DNA from: Takakia lepidozioides
Lineage: Eukaryota; Streptophyta; Takakiopsida; Takakiales; Takakiaceae
NCBI GenBank assembly: GCA_030704615.1
Contig: CM060731.1
Coordinates: 66,630,756 to 66,694,755 of the forward strand
Reading direction: 5' to 3'
DNA: 64,000 nucleotides
In this document: positions 11,279 to 23,362 of the stretch, one piece after another
How the letters are laid out: each line of letters begins with the position of its first letter
Position numbering within the stretch: position 1 is the stretch's first letter
The notes under the pieces: generated by a model
Database searches by the model: none
What the model saw: only the letters and a program-made list of their open reading frames with translations
What the model was told of the DNA's origin: nothing
Program-made: the position numbers and the translations under genes

Positions 11279-13042
11279 TATGTCATGGTTTTTGTCATGG
11301 TTATCTAGAATTACCTATTTCTAGTTAACTAGGACATTTTAGATATTTATATTTATATTTTGTGTGTTGGGACTTCATTTGGTCTCACATGCCAAGTGAG
11401 GTGTCGAGCCTCACTTGGGACATGGGGATAGGTTTTCTCCTTGTGAGGATGGAGGAGGCTCATCTTCTTGTAGTAGCCTCCACCCTTGCAACACCTTGCA
11501 AGCCTTGTGAGATACCTGAGCTTTTCCTAGCTCTCTTACTCCTTGGTGTACACCAACACAAGTGCAAAACTACACTCCGCACTCACAAGCATAATGTCAT
11601 CTTCTTGTAGTGATAATGAAAGTAAACATAATGGAAAACCCTCCACTCACGAATCCACTCAATCACATAAACTAAGTCAAGCCAAGGGCACCCTTGCTAA
11701 GGGAATCCACCCTACAAAGCCCTCACCACACTCCCTCTCAATATCTAGAGCTATGGAGGTGAGTGTGTTTGCATTGCATCAAGGAGGTGGAGAGCTCAAG
11801 GAGAGAGCTCAAGAAGAGAGCTCTTGAGTTACAAGACTTTGCAAGTATTGCAGGGAGAAAGTCTTGTGTGTGTGGAAGCAAAAGGTTTGAAAGTTTGAGA
11901 AGAAGGAGCGTCATCTCTTGTATCTCAAGTGTTGTGACAACCATTTGCCAAGGAAGTGAATTCTATGGTGAAAAGAATGCATTGAGGGTTTGTAGAAGCA
12001 TTATTGTGCACCAAGGGTTTGAGAGCTTAGAAAAGAGCTCTTGCATCACAAGAGAAGCGTCTTGTGTGTGGAGAAGATAGACACTAGGGTTTTAAGAGCA
12101 AGTTCTAATTGTTCATGGTGTGAAAGAGAAGCCAAAGAGCAGCACATGTTTGGGTTAGAAACACCATAGAAGAAGTACAACAAGGATAGCTTGAGGGGCA
12201 TTGAGTAGCTCAAGAGAAGCTAAGAAGTGGTTGTTTTATCCATGGTGAAATGAAGCCAAGTGGGGTTTCATTTGGTTGACAAACAAGTAAGCTAAGGTGC
12301 TAGAAGGGAGTGCTTCTGCTAGTCTATGAGTTCTTGGATTGCTCTTGGCGAAGCAAGTGGTTGACCAAGCAAGTGGCACATGTGTGGAGCATGCTTTCCA
12401 AGTGCGGCTTCCAACTTCAAGCTTGAGGAGAGCTAGAAGGTGAAGGGAACAAGTCATTCTTTTGTGTATAAGGTGATGCTTATGTGGAGCATGTTTTCAG
12501 CCCATTGAGGTTTTTATTTTCAAGCCTTGGAGAGCAAGAAGAAATGAAAAGGGCTGGTTTACACTTAGGTGAAGGAAAAGCACTTGTAGAGCACATGTTT
12601 GAGTTGGGGTTTCAACCTTAAGCTTGAGGAGAGCACGACTCTTGAGCTAGCAAATGAAGGGACTTGAATCTTCCTCTTTACATGAGATGGAGATGTATTG
12701 ATGCTTGGAGAAGCAACACAGAAGCCAAGAATGGAGCATGTGTGTGGATGGCCAAAGGAGAGCACATGAATGAGTGCAAGACTTGGTTGCTTGTCAAATG
12801 AGGTAAAAAGCTTGATTCTTGAGCTCCAAAGAGAAGTGAAGCTTGTTGTGTGGCAAATGCATTGCTAGGTGAGATGGAATCAAGCTTGGTTGTGGCTTGA
12901 GGTGAAGAAGATAAAGGTATATCTCATAAAAATCATGGATGCTTGAGGAGAGCAAGCATGAAGCTCAAGGAAGCCCAAACCCTAGCTTGGAATGCACAAA
13001 CCCTAGCATGAGATGCACATGAAACCTTAGGTGCATGGAACA

Positions 13043-13168
13043 GTCACCAAAGTGTGGGAACGGTCATCGTAGTCTGGGAACCGTCATTGTAGTCTAGGAA
13101 CCGTCACCGTAGTCTGGGAACGGTCACCAAGGTGTGGGAACGGTCACTATAGGCTGGGAACATAGTGA
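13043..13168 (+). repeat. 20-bp tandem minisatellite, about six copies
   Basis: The unit resembles GTCACCGTAGTCTGGGAACG; copies alternate between GTAGTCTGGGAACC and AAGGTGTGGGAACG variants. It lies inside the LTR/leader of the plus gypsy element. Confidence 0.85.
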
Positions 13169-13303
13169 CATATAAAAACAATATAGGGCTTTTGGAGGAT
13201 TTTCAAGGGCCTTTTGGAGGATTGTTTGGGGGATCTTTGGGGTCCTTTGGGGAGCTTTTGGAAGACATTCTGAGGAGTTTTTGTAAGGCATTTTGAAGAG
13301 CTC

Positions 13304-13690
13304 TTGAAGAGGTATTTGGATGACTATTTGGAAGCTTATTTGCGGTCCTTGAAGGCCAAGTTTTGGCAAGTTTTTGGAGCCTTGGAAGGCTATGTGGAGG
13401 ACCATTTGGGGTCTTTGAAGGCCAAGTTTTGGCAAGTTTTTGGAGTCTTTGAAAGGCTATGTGGAGGACCATTTGGGGTCTTTGAAGACCAATATTTGGC
13501 AAGTTTTTGGAACCTTTGGAAGGCTGTTTGGAGGGTTGTTTGGGGTCCTTGGAGGCCGATATTTGGCGAGCTTGAGGAGTCTTTGGCGACTTGTTAAAGG
13601 ACTATTTGGGGTCCTTGAGGGCCGAGATTTGGCAGGCTCTTGGGGCCTTGGTGTACTATTTGGAGTACTATTGTCCAAGCTTTGGGAGTC
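13304..13690 (+). repeat. Degenerate tandem repeat, unit about 65 bp
   Basis: About five units share TTTGGGGTCCTTGAAGGCC, GATATTTGGCAAGTTTTTGG and GGCTATGTGGAGGACC. Open frames exist on both strands only because the unit is nearly stop-free; they are not called as genes. Confidence 0.8.
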
Positions 13691-14249
13691 TTAATGAGAT
13701 TGTTTGGGAGACATCTTGAGGGATCTTAGAGAGTTATTTGAGAGATCCTTGAAAGTCTTGTCTATTGCTTAAGCAAGAGAGTGTGGAGATAGGGTAGTGG
13801 GATGAGAGCATGCTGTGATAGGAATTGCTTTAGTCTCTCTTCCTTGTAGTATTCCACCCTCTCTGTAGGCCAAAACCTTTCCGTAGGTGGAGGCAAGAGT
13901 CAGTCCGGGTTTGGGCTGGGGTGTCTTGCAGAAGCGACACTATGGAGTGTTTTTGGTGTGGGGGAGTTACTGTTTTGATTTCCTTGTGCTTGGATCCCCT
14001 CCATACATGCATGCTTGACTGTGCGTCATGTTAATTTTGTGTGGGCGTTTGTTTTCATAGGAGGTTGGTCCGGATTTGATCACCGATCAATCCTAGAGCG
14101 TACTGTCGATGGTGAGGCTGGGGTGATGACCAGTCAGACCATCATGTTCTCTTATGGTGAGGTTGGGTTGATGACCAGCAGACCATAGGAGTGCTTGCAG
14201 TGGATGCAGGTGCAGGTGCAGGTACAGGTCTACATTAGAAACCTATTAT

Positions 14250-15929
14250 TCATGCTTGAACCAGTAGCCGCAACAGGTTCTCTACCCGGTTACCTTGTAG
14301 AAAGTGGGGATTAGAGACAGGTTGACAACCGGTTGGATTGTGAGTTTTCATCACGGAGGTGCCACCAGTTGCTGAGGGGAGTGTCGGTACGGGCACCAAC
14401 GATACTAGTGGGTACACAAGACGAGGTGTGCAGTTTAGGCCACCTTCACCTTCAGTGTCTTCTGATGAAGGTTTAGACTGGGAGTCGGGAGGATTCTCGC
14501 CGAGGGTGCAAGTCATTTCTGTGCCATTATTGTGGGACACGATGGAGGAGATGTATGGAGCTACCAAGGGGCCACGTAGGTACTCTAGAGCTGTGGGCAC
14601 CATCGAGTTTGATGACTTCATACAAGAGTTTGACAGTTGGTGTGAATCCACAACTGTTTACGCCTTTTATGGCGTGGAAGGGGCTATTCCAGCACCTTGA
14701 GGGGCCGCCCATGGATGATTACCATGATTTTAGGCGGGGACACGCGGTGGAGATTGAGGAGTGGCGATAGTATTGGTCACCTAACTATGTCTCCATCACT
14801 AGAGGCACAAGGGCAGTGGCGACACCAGTAGCTATACAAACATCTCCAACTGCAAGCACTAGTAGTGGGACAAGTGGTACAGGAGCTGGGAAATCCACTC
14901 AAGCTCCTGCTGCAGCACCAGCACCCGTGCCTGCCTTTAACCCAGTTGTGGAGTTCTTCGAGGAGTTGAGGAGAAACTACCAAGGGATAAGGACATAGAA
15001 GTTGCGGAGCTTGCAAGAGTTCCAATGAAGGTCTACTGAGAGTTTGAGGGAGGCTTACATCCGCATGAGGCACTTGATAAACGTAACCCAATGGGTTACA
15101 GAATCTCAGGCAGTCCAGTTCTGGTATGGGATCCTGGACAAGGAGCTGAGGAGAAGGGTGTGGGATGCAACTCTCCTACAAGTGGACCAACCCACCTTAG
15201 CAACTGTGTTTTTGCTGGTAGAGCGGATAGAGCTCAATATGGTGGAAGAGCGAGTGGTCATGGTAGGGTTTGGCAAGGAGACACAATGAAGCGGGGCTCC
15301 TAGCCAACAACAACCACTATCCCAACGTGTTCAAGGCAACAAGGAGGCTCAGGTGAAGCCGAGGGAATGACAGAGAGGATCTCAGATGCAGAGGTTTTTT
15401 CCTTCATTCTCAGGCCAACAACAGTCGGGTGTGACTTGTTGGGATTGTGGAGGACCCCATGTCAAGAAGGATTGCCCGAAGAGAGGCAAAGGGTCGGCAC
15501 AGGCACAGCCTACACAACTACAGTATGGGCATTGTGGAAAATATGGGCATGAGGAGGCCCATTGTTATGGCTTGCATCCTGAGCTACGGCCAGGCCAGTT
15601 CCAAGGGAACAATGGTGGCCGAAGACGAGGCAATGTAGTCCCAAGAGGTAGAGGAGGCAGAGGTCGGGGTGGAGGTCGTAACCAAAATCAAGGAGCATAG
15701 GATCAGGGTCAAGATCATGACCAAGGCATGGTGGATAGACTTGCCCAGCTAGAGCAACGTCTTGCTGCCATGGCCACTACTCATGTTGTGCTAGCTCCAA
15801 GACTTGAGGTTCAAGCCCCACCTGTACAACCTCTTATGCCTAGGGAAGACCAGATTGGTATGGGCTTCATGTGTGGAGCCGCACTTGCAGGGCCATTGCA
15901 TGTATTGGACTCTGCTGCGCGCTGCTGTC
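14250..15929 (+). pseudogene. Gypsy gag with zinc knuckles, 5' part (broken)
   Basis: Plus-strand frames, shifted against each other, include TIEFDDFIQEFDSWC, a Thr/Ser/Ala/Pro-rich spacer, and the block VTQWVTESQAVQFWYGILD. A zinc knuckle CWDCGGPHVKKDC follows (about 15430), then a second in which the first cysteine is tyrosine (YGHCGKYGHEEAHC), and finally an Arg/Gly-rich RNA-binding tail. Gag forms the particle and binds the RNA. At least two frameshifts and several stops show decay. The 10.5-kb transposon interrupts it at 15929/15930; gag resumes at 26403. Confidence 0.8.
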
Positions 15930-15946
15930 ACTCCAACGACGCAATG

Positions 15947-16118
15947 GCGTGAGCGTTGCGCGTGAGCACGAGCGTACGCTCACGCAGGAATGACGTGGCG
16001 TGAGCGTCATGTCAGCATGCTGATGTGGCGGTAAATGATGACGTGGCACTGTCCGTCATCTGCTACGTCAGCATTAACATGCGCCGCCTATAACCGTGGA
16101 TGGTCCTATGACCGTGGA
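15947..16118 (+). repeat. Left terminal repeat of the 10.5-kb transposon
   Basis: The block contains GGCGTGAGCG, GCGCGTGAGC, GCTCACGC, two GACGTGGC-type sites, and TATAACCGTGGA and TATGACCGTGGA about 20 bases apart. The same words occur inverted at 26222-26392, and the same order recurs at 63139-63345. Confidence 0.7.
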
Positions 16119-16524
16119 ATTAATGCAGGGAATCTTGCCTAAATAGAATCAAGACGAGCGTTGAGGCCTACAATTGCAGCATCCAACATTGTGCAATTAC
16201 AAATGCTTGTTTCACTTTTACAATTACGAGGACGAAAAAATATCCTCACAAAGTGTGCGCCATAAAGGCTGCCACGGGAAGACCTTCATCCCTCCTCAAA
16301 TAACAATGAGAGTTAGGATCATCTTCAAAAGATGATTGTAGTGCATAGCGACAGCAAGACATGTAGACTTCGAACGGTGCAATGACAAATGTGCACTACC
16401 TAAAAGTTGTCACTCAGAGCTCACTCCGTATAGTTGGAGGCCATATCATTGCACCGCCGACGAATTGATGTGAATTACACATTTCAAATCATGGTCGTCC
16501 ATATACCACATTGCATAGTTGATG
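16119..16524. other. Transposon 3' flank of the SWIM gene
   Basis: No coding frame is seen. This is probably 3' untranslated and subterminal sequence of the transposon. Confidence 0.4.
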
Positions 16525-18919
16525 CTACCCATGTGTTGTATCCCGCTGCAAAAGAGTATCGACCTCGTTGAAACTCATGGTGGCCTGGTGAATGAAGTTG
16601 TCACGTTTGGGATCGCAAACCATCCTCTTCAAAAATATGAAATACAAATGTTTGCAGGGTATGAATTTACCTCTCTTGCCCAAACTGGTTGATAGCATAT
16701 TCACAAAATCAGGACATGTGCAATTGGGGAAATTGGAAACCGTGATGTCGTAGGTCCTGTCATGAACAGCAGATGTGGAAGTGATGATTGTGAATACCCG
16801 ACCATATCCTGGATCGGGTACTTCCGTGGTGCTTCCAACACGAGCTTGGAGCATTCTTGCGGACTCCACTTTGCCAAAGTGTTCAGCGGTTGGAGGGAAA
16901 CGCCGAACGAGCTTTCCATCTCGTTTGGTTGGCCACAAGTCAGGATTTGCCGGGGGGACCCGGGAGGACGCAGAAGTAGTAGCACATGTATGGAGTTAGG
17001 GTTGTCTCGCAAGGGAAAAACCTGCCTCCTCCAGCATTTCAATCTCCTGAAAGCTGAGATGTGTTCCCACCTTCACGGACCAAACGGTTGGAGGAGATGG
17101 CTTCATCACTATGGAAGGACGCACACATCTGGCACAATCATCTGCGCAGAACCAGAACTTGTGGTTCTTGGCTTCTGGTTGACCGTATGGACGCATCAAG
17201 CCCGTGAAAGTCGGAGCAGGAGTTCGGGCACCACCTCTAGATATAGATGAAGTGCACTTCTCAAAATTAGTTATCGCTGTACATTTCACACGAGACCCTA
17301 CACTTGTGCGTTCTATGTGCCAAACGTGGTCGGGGCATGCGGACTCAAGCACATCAAGGGGGTTGTTTCTCTCCTGCACCATTTCAGTGGCACTGTTTGA
17401 TGCTGGAGCTTGCCGTTGTGTTGGAGGTTCCTCCACAATGGAGGTTCCAGACATGGAGCTGTTATGCAAGGGAACACGAGGCTTCGAGAAGTTATCACGG
17501 TTGCCCTGTGGGAATCTGAATCCGAACCAGGTGGAGTGTTCAATTTCCTCTTACAGGAGCCGAATCTCTCCTCCCCTCCAAGATGTGGAACTCTAGAAAC
17601 AAGTGGCGTTCCCTGGGCATACATGCTCACCGCCCGTGCTATCTTGATTGGATCCCCAGATCTGTTTGCAACACGCAACATCAACTCCCATTTGTCCGGA
17701 CCCTTGCCACCAACCCCACCTCGTAAGAAATCACGGTATCGGGTTTGTTGTTGCAAGGCACGTATCAAATCATCTGTTGTTGCCACATACAAATCCCGAC
17801 CTCGTTTCCCAGACTGCTGCAACCATGCGTTGTGCACAGTTTCTGCCAAATTGCAAGATGGCATGTCCGCCATTTCCTCAATGGACATGTTCTGCAAAGT
17901 GCAGAACCACACTTCAAAACAGTGAACAGAAAACAACATAAAGAAAGCGAGGACACAATAAAATGGAAAGCAAATGTATGAAAAATCAATAAATATAAGC
18001 CTCGTACCAATGGCATGGTTGCTCCCCACTGTCTATACCGGAAGTGCCAAAACGCCAGCCAATCTTCCAATGCTCTCATACTCTCAAGTGATGCAGCTCC
18101 ACAAGAGAACCACCAGGCACGAATTGTCTGGAACAAAGTGTCCGCCTCCTTCATTGTTCTAGCATCTTTGTACTCTTTGCACAATTTACGGTGCTGAGTC
18201 TGCATCTCTGGTTTGATGTCCGACTTTGTATGTTTTTCCAGAGATTGTGTCCAATGGAATAGACATGTACGCTCTCTTCCTCGCATTGGCACTTTTGGGT
18301 CGCCCGATCCGAAGACAATACGAACAACATTGAAATTAGTCTCCGGCAAGAACTTCACAGGCACCTGCTTCAAAGATTCCCAATCAATTCCCCGTAACTC
18401 CCTTTTGAATCCAGCCATTCCTCCCATCGCCCGCAATTTTGGAATGACATTACAAATCTTTTCTTCATCAGCTTCTCCAACCATAGTAGGAAGGACTGGA
18501 TTTGGAATTTCACTTATGTCATCATCGGAAGAATCCGAAAGCTCAACGATTGGAGTGGAGGACGTCTGTTCTTTTTTCACCACCACCTCCCTCTTGTCTT
18601 CAACGACCGAAGCAGCAGTCCCGGGTGTCACATATGACCCAAGAGACTTTCGCCGAGGCTCTCCAAGTACTCTGTATCAACCAGGACGTACTCTCCACTG
18701 GCTGATATGAGCCGTCTCATCACGGTTTTGGAAAGAGTATTTCAACAACTTCCCTTTAAGATCGTACACCTCTTTCTCCAAAAAGATGGAGCCATTCTGC
18801 AGCTGAAAACGGGTAGCCAAGACATGTTCCAGAACAATTGCAAATCCATTGTCAAGGACTTCCTGGGAGAACGGCACTGGTTTGTCGTCAGAGAAGAACT
18901 CCGCTTCAGAGGAAGCCAT
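16525..18919 (-). pseudogene. SWIM zinc-finger protein of the 10.5-kb transposon (broken)
   Basis: The start ATG at 18919 opens MASSEAEFFSDDKPVPFSQE. Exon 1 ends at 18008 and a 116-base GT-AG intron (18007-17892) leads to exon 2, ending at 16525. Features in order are: an acidic Ser/Asp segment with VVKKE and SDSSDDD, a helical middle (ARTMKEADTLFQTIRAWWF), a Cys-rich FWFCADDCARC block, then the SWIM motif CTCPDF...IPCKHLYF (CxC...CxH) near the C-terminus. SWIM modules occur in several plant transposases and transposase-derived regulators. The frame has a TGA at 18677-18679, one frameshift near 17470-17520 and a TAA at about 16996. It diverges from the methyltransferase gene across about 750 bases. 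Confidence 0.75.
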
Positions 18920-19677
18920 CTTCCTTCCTCGCGTACATTTGTACCTTGCTATCGCAGATCTAGTGTAAATCGGTTTTACTGATGTCTCCAGAACACAGTT
19001 GAAGAATGAGCAGAGAATATGGCGGAGGAAGCTCAGACAACGACTGTGCATATTATGTTATTCTTTCCAGATATGCAGCCGTCCATTTTAATTACTTTTC
19101 TTGTGGGCCCAATGGTCAGAGTATCCCTAGGAGCAGTGTCGGCAGCTGTTAAACCGTTAACCAGAACCTCATCAATAAACCCAATAACAAAGCCGACTTC
19201 CTGGAAGCATGCCACAGGATCTGAGGATGGGATTGCAGATTAAGTAAATGTATCTTTATACTACTACCAATGATCATGCGCACCTGAAAAGTTCCAAATG
19301 TGAAACGAATGTGGGGTTTGGCTAACAAGGATGACCGTGTATGATATTCCAAGATTTGTCATCAAACTCTCGTTCATTTACATTTATTTGTGTAAGACTG
19401 TGCGCCAAGATTTCTGGGATTCGCTGTTATTTTTAAATATTGAAACCGTTCTAATAAAGAACACGCCGTTTATTTTGGGCGACACACGTCAGACATCCAT
19501 AACTGAATACGAACAGCTGTACACCAATTGCTGGCATGTGCACTAATAAGGGAACGACTATGTGTAACGGTCACGCGAGAGGGAATCCAATGCTTCTAGA
19601 GACACGCAAGAACGCAGGCAATCCCGCAAGAAATCGGGAGTCACTGCGTTTTTCTACTTTTCGCGCTTAGAGAGAGA
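18920..19677. promoter_or_regulatory. Divergent promoter region of the transposon
   Basis: The spacer lies between the head-to-head SWIM and ParB-methyltransferase genes and has no credible conserved frame. By position it should hold both promoters; no TATA box or operator is assigned with confidence. Confidence 0.4.
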
Positions 19678-20159
19678 GTGGTAGTCAAGGTGGAGAGGGT
19701 TCATTCTACAATACGAAAGAGAAGAAAGTCTCTTTATTTTACTTCCCTTAGAGAGAGACGCAGAGCAAGAGAGCAAATGACGAGGCGTCGTTTGTTGGAG
19801 AACACAGGGCCAAGGCAGCAGGTGAACGCGGAGACTGATTCAGAAGAGCAGACGGAGACTGAGGCAGCGGCTGTGACACAGTCGGCGATACAAGTGAGCC
19901 AGCCTGTGGAGGCAGAGATGATTTGCAAGGACACTGAAGGAGGTGGAAGCACGCGGAACGCCGAACCGGGAGAAGGTCCGTAAACCCTAGAGCAGACAGA
20001 AATTCCAGCAGATGTGAGAGGGAAGAGGAAAGCTGCAGAAGGGGATCCAATTTCAAAACCTAAGAAGACGCCAGTACATTTTATCTAACTTACATTTCAT
20101 TGTTGAAGATATGCGTAGAGATTGAGTGGAATGTCCCAGACAGGGATTGTCGCTACCGA

Positions 20160-20775
20160 CCATCACAAAGGTGATTTGCTTTCTACTCCTCTGCTAAGGG
20201 TTTACCGCACAATGAGTGGGTGACTATCGGTACAGTCATTCACTGTTGTTCAGATCATACAGTCTGTCTGATTGCCTTTCAAGGAGTCCTTCCTCTTCCC
20301 TTCTTTAGCAGGAACTACTGAATTGCAAGCGTCGTTAACGCCATTCGATTCTCCTCATGAGATTTATGTACCTATGTGTTTGAAGAGAGAGTGAGGGTCG
20401 GCATACCGTCAATCATCGTTGTTCAGACCATACAGTCTATCTGATTGCCTTTCAAGCAGTCCTTCCTCTTCCCATGCTGGCGACGGTAATCACAGTGGAG
20501 TCAATCTGAATAATCTGCACTTACTGTCCGCCCTAAACTATACTGAATGTCGTTGCCGCCAATCACTTGCACATAGATGTCATTACACAACACCGATCCG
20601 GCAGGTCGTTATCTTTTGTGATTGTCGTTAACGCCGTTCGCTATCGCTCTCGCTTTTGTTTTGAATACGGCAGTATCAGCTTTGCTTGTGTAGATTGTGC
20701 TGAATTGTTTCACACCATTCATAGTGAGTTTCTTTGAGACAAAGTGATGGTCGTTACCGCCATTCACTATTTGCA
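20160..20775 (+). repeat. Degenerate palindromes and 170-bp repeat in intron 1
   Basis: Intron 1 (20074-20785) contains imperfect relatives of the intron-5 palindrome, centred on GTCGTTAACGCC, GTCGTTGCCGCC, GTCGTTAACGCCG and GTCGTTACCGCC (near 20333, 20549, 20622 and 20751). It also has a direct duplication about 170 bases apart: 20238-20300 versus 20410-20472, sharing CATACAGTCTRTCTGATTGC. Confidence 0.7.
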
Positions 20776-22640
20776 AATTACTCAGTCAGAACTGAATGGC
20801 ATCGTGCAGAAAACTGTGAGGTCGAAGCCTACAGGATCAGAGGGGAAAGGATCTGGAGATGGGGACGAGTCCGCAAAAAGCTCAGAGAATACAGATGAAG
20901 CAGATGAATCTGAAGTGCACTACCTTGACAAGGTGAAAGAACTCATGTCATTCCAGAAGGTAAACTCTCAGGAGGTTATAAGGGACATGCTCGTATCTGG
21001 AGGGCGTCTGGACATCCCTCTGTGCCGGATGATATCAATGCCTGTTGTGCGTCCACCTCTTTCTCATGACATAACAAAATTGGAGAGTGATTTTGTGCAT
21101 GGATATAGACTTGGTGCACAAGTTTTTTATCTATCACTGACGGATATAAATGGGAAAAGCACATTAGTGTCTCCAGAGATCAGTGATAACTGGGATGAGT
21201 GCTGGAAAGATGCCAATGAGGAGTTCGAGCTGGGCCTCATGATGGGAAAGAACACCCAGCAATTCTACAACCACATGTTCTACGTCTGGGACGGCAACCA
21301 CCGATTGCTGGCATGGATGGGATACATTCAGAAACACCATGCGAAAGACAAAGACAAACATGTTGTTGTGGAGGCAATGGTTTTGGATCCTGGAAACGAC
21401 ATCGTTAGGCTTCTTACAGCTATGCACGACGTGAACAAGTAAGTCATCCAGGAGATTTCATTCCCTCTGTAGTGTCTTATTAATCCTCAAAAAACAGTGT
21501 TAAGGAATGCAATGTTTCCAATGTTTTTGCAGATCGACAGAGAAATTGCATGTGACAACAAGCTTCGTTCACACACTATTCCGAATTCAGAGGATTGGTG
21601 TGATGAAGCTGGATGATTTTCGGACAATACTACCACCCAATATCACCAAGAAGTGCGAAACAGGAAGAGCTGCAGGCACTTGGTATTCTTTGACACGAGA
21701 GGCGTTTCTGGAGTACATGTATGCGGTAAGCCTGAGTCTGTACTCTGTTTACTTTTCGAATACATGTTTGTAGTCCCTTCGGAGCTAATCACTACTTGAA
21801 TCAATGCAGCAAGAACTGGCAGAGGCAGCTGAGAAGGGAAAATCCGAATATTACCGCATTACACCATAGGAACTAAGGACATCAAAGGGTGTGGAAACTG
21901 CAATAAAGAAGGAGTTTGAAATGCGAAGAACCAAATTGATGTCCGCCTTCGGAAAGCAGCTTAGAATAGTAGATCCTGGACTTGGTCCTGAGTTCCTTCA
22001 GCAGATCAAAACACACTATGACAAGCATGTGCATCCGGAGATGCAGCAGGAGAAATTGCACCGGCTGGCCATATCGATGGTCGACCCACAAACAAAAATA
22101 AGGTGGCTGGAGATATGGAACTCAGATCAAACAGTAAAGGACTTGAATCAGTTCCCAAAGAGCACCATACAGCCTGGCACAAAGGTGGAAGGAATCAGTG
22201 ATTTGGTGTTTGATAACTGGCTTCACAAGGCTACATTTTGGAGTCATGTGTGTATTCAAACATGTCGTTTTCTTCTCTTCAAGTATGTGATGAGTATCTT
22301 ATTTGCAATTCTGACAAATATACTATTTGCAGCTCGAAAAACGCGTCGTCATTGTGCTGGATCAGATTTTGAAGGACCTGAACATTTCGATTGTTTCCCC
22401 TCCCCAAATGTCATTGGAGGCATACATAAGGAAGTGGAGAGGTCTCACCTGGAGATACTGTTTTTTCCGGGAGTTCTCCAAAGATGGTAACATTTTACGG
22501 TCCAACGACTTTGACAGTCAGGTTGGAGGAAAGTGGGCCATGATGCGAGTTGTGTACAGGTGCAATGTCATACTTGAAACTCTACTGCTTTTTTTGGGAA
22601 AAAATGTGGCTTCATAAGGATTGCAATCATAGATCCAGAT

Positions 22641-23362
22641 TGAATGTCGTTGACGACATTCACTTCTTTGTCTGAGTCATTCTTAAGCGAGTATATGAAT
22701 TCACCTGGTTAGGATCTAAGGGTGTAATTATAGTGTCCCTAATTAGAATTGATAATGTCTTTGAATGGCGTTGACGACATTCACATCCGGAGTTGTTGAA
22801 AGGTCCTCAGAGTTATGTAAATTTTTGTAATGTCCATAGAGGTTACAGTGAAGGTTCCTCACTTCATATTGTTGAATGTCAATGCAGACATTCAGTTGTT
22901 CTGCATTGTTTTTGCCTCTTACGAGGAATCTGGAGGCTTGATAAGCTCTGTTATGAGAAATCCAAAGTGAATGTCGTTGACGACATTCACTTCTGTGTCT
23001 GTATTATTCAACAGCGACAATTTGAATTTACATGGATTGGGAGCTAAGTAATTGGTTCCTTGTTGGTATTTTTGTGAATGGCGTTGACGCCATTCACATA
23101 CAGTGTTGTTGTGAGGTCCTCAGTGATATGTTCGTTATGAATGTGCATTGAGTTTTCCTGGAGGGTTCCTTACTCGAGTTTATGATTTCCATCATGTGAT
23201 TTTGCTTCATTTGAGGAATAATTAGGCTTGATTAGTGAATGTCGTTGACGACATTCACTTCTATGTTGTGTCATTCCAAAACGATAGTTTGCATTCACCT
23301 GGATTAGGGTGTATTTACAGTATCATTGAATGGAATGTTTTGAATGGCGTTGACGACATTCA
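22641..23362 (+). repeat. Array of seven palindromes in intron 5
   Basis: Sites are at 22641-22662, 22762-22783, 22873-22894, 22967-22990, 23073-23098, 23234-23259 and 23341-23362. The best have 11-12 base arms, GTGAATGTCGT or TGTGAATGGCGT, around a central TG with the exact inverted arm following. Others have one mismatched pair or a longer spacer. Two arm types (GTC and GGC) alternate, and flanking DNA is duplicated in units of roughly 270-330 bases. In RNA each would fold as a 10-bp stem with a UUGA loop. The intron is otherwise ordinary, ending TTTTTTCAG. Confidence 0.9.

Larger units (their letters stand above)
11280..14040 (+). mobile_element. LTR/leader region of the plus-strand gypsy element
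   Basis: The region begins TGTCATGGTTTTTGTCATGG and precedes gag in the same orientation. Parts recur elsewhere: 11285-11480 in inverted form at 32330-32530, and 11490-11755 in direct form at 29995-30350. Shared segments around a retroelement support an LTR or LTR-plus-leader. The 3' edge and primer binding site could not be fixed. Between 11.76 and 13.0 kb it is made of degenerate repeats built on GAGCATG...CAAGCTTGAGGAGAGC. Confidence 0.55.

Noticed and set aside
13203-13597. Frames on both strands through the 65-bp repeat
   Set aside because: The repeat unit is almost stop-free; both strands are open, so openness is not evidence of coding.
17204-17596. 130-residue and longer plus frames at 17.2-17.9 kb
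   Set aside because: They are antisense to the SWIM gene, whose motifs and intron are convincing.
21287-21340. DGNHR motif as a true sulfiredoxin
   Set aside because: The sulfiredoxin catalytic G-C-H-R cysteine is absent (N in its place) and the context is a nucleic-acid enzyme, so ParB-like is the better reading.
22641-23362. CRISPR-like array
   Set aside because: The sites are palindromes in a spliceosomal intron of a eukaryotic gene; the sequence between them is itself duplicated, not unique spacers of equal length.
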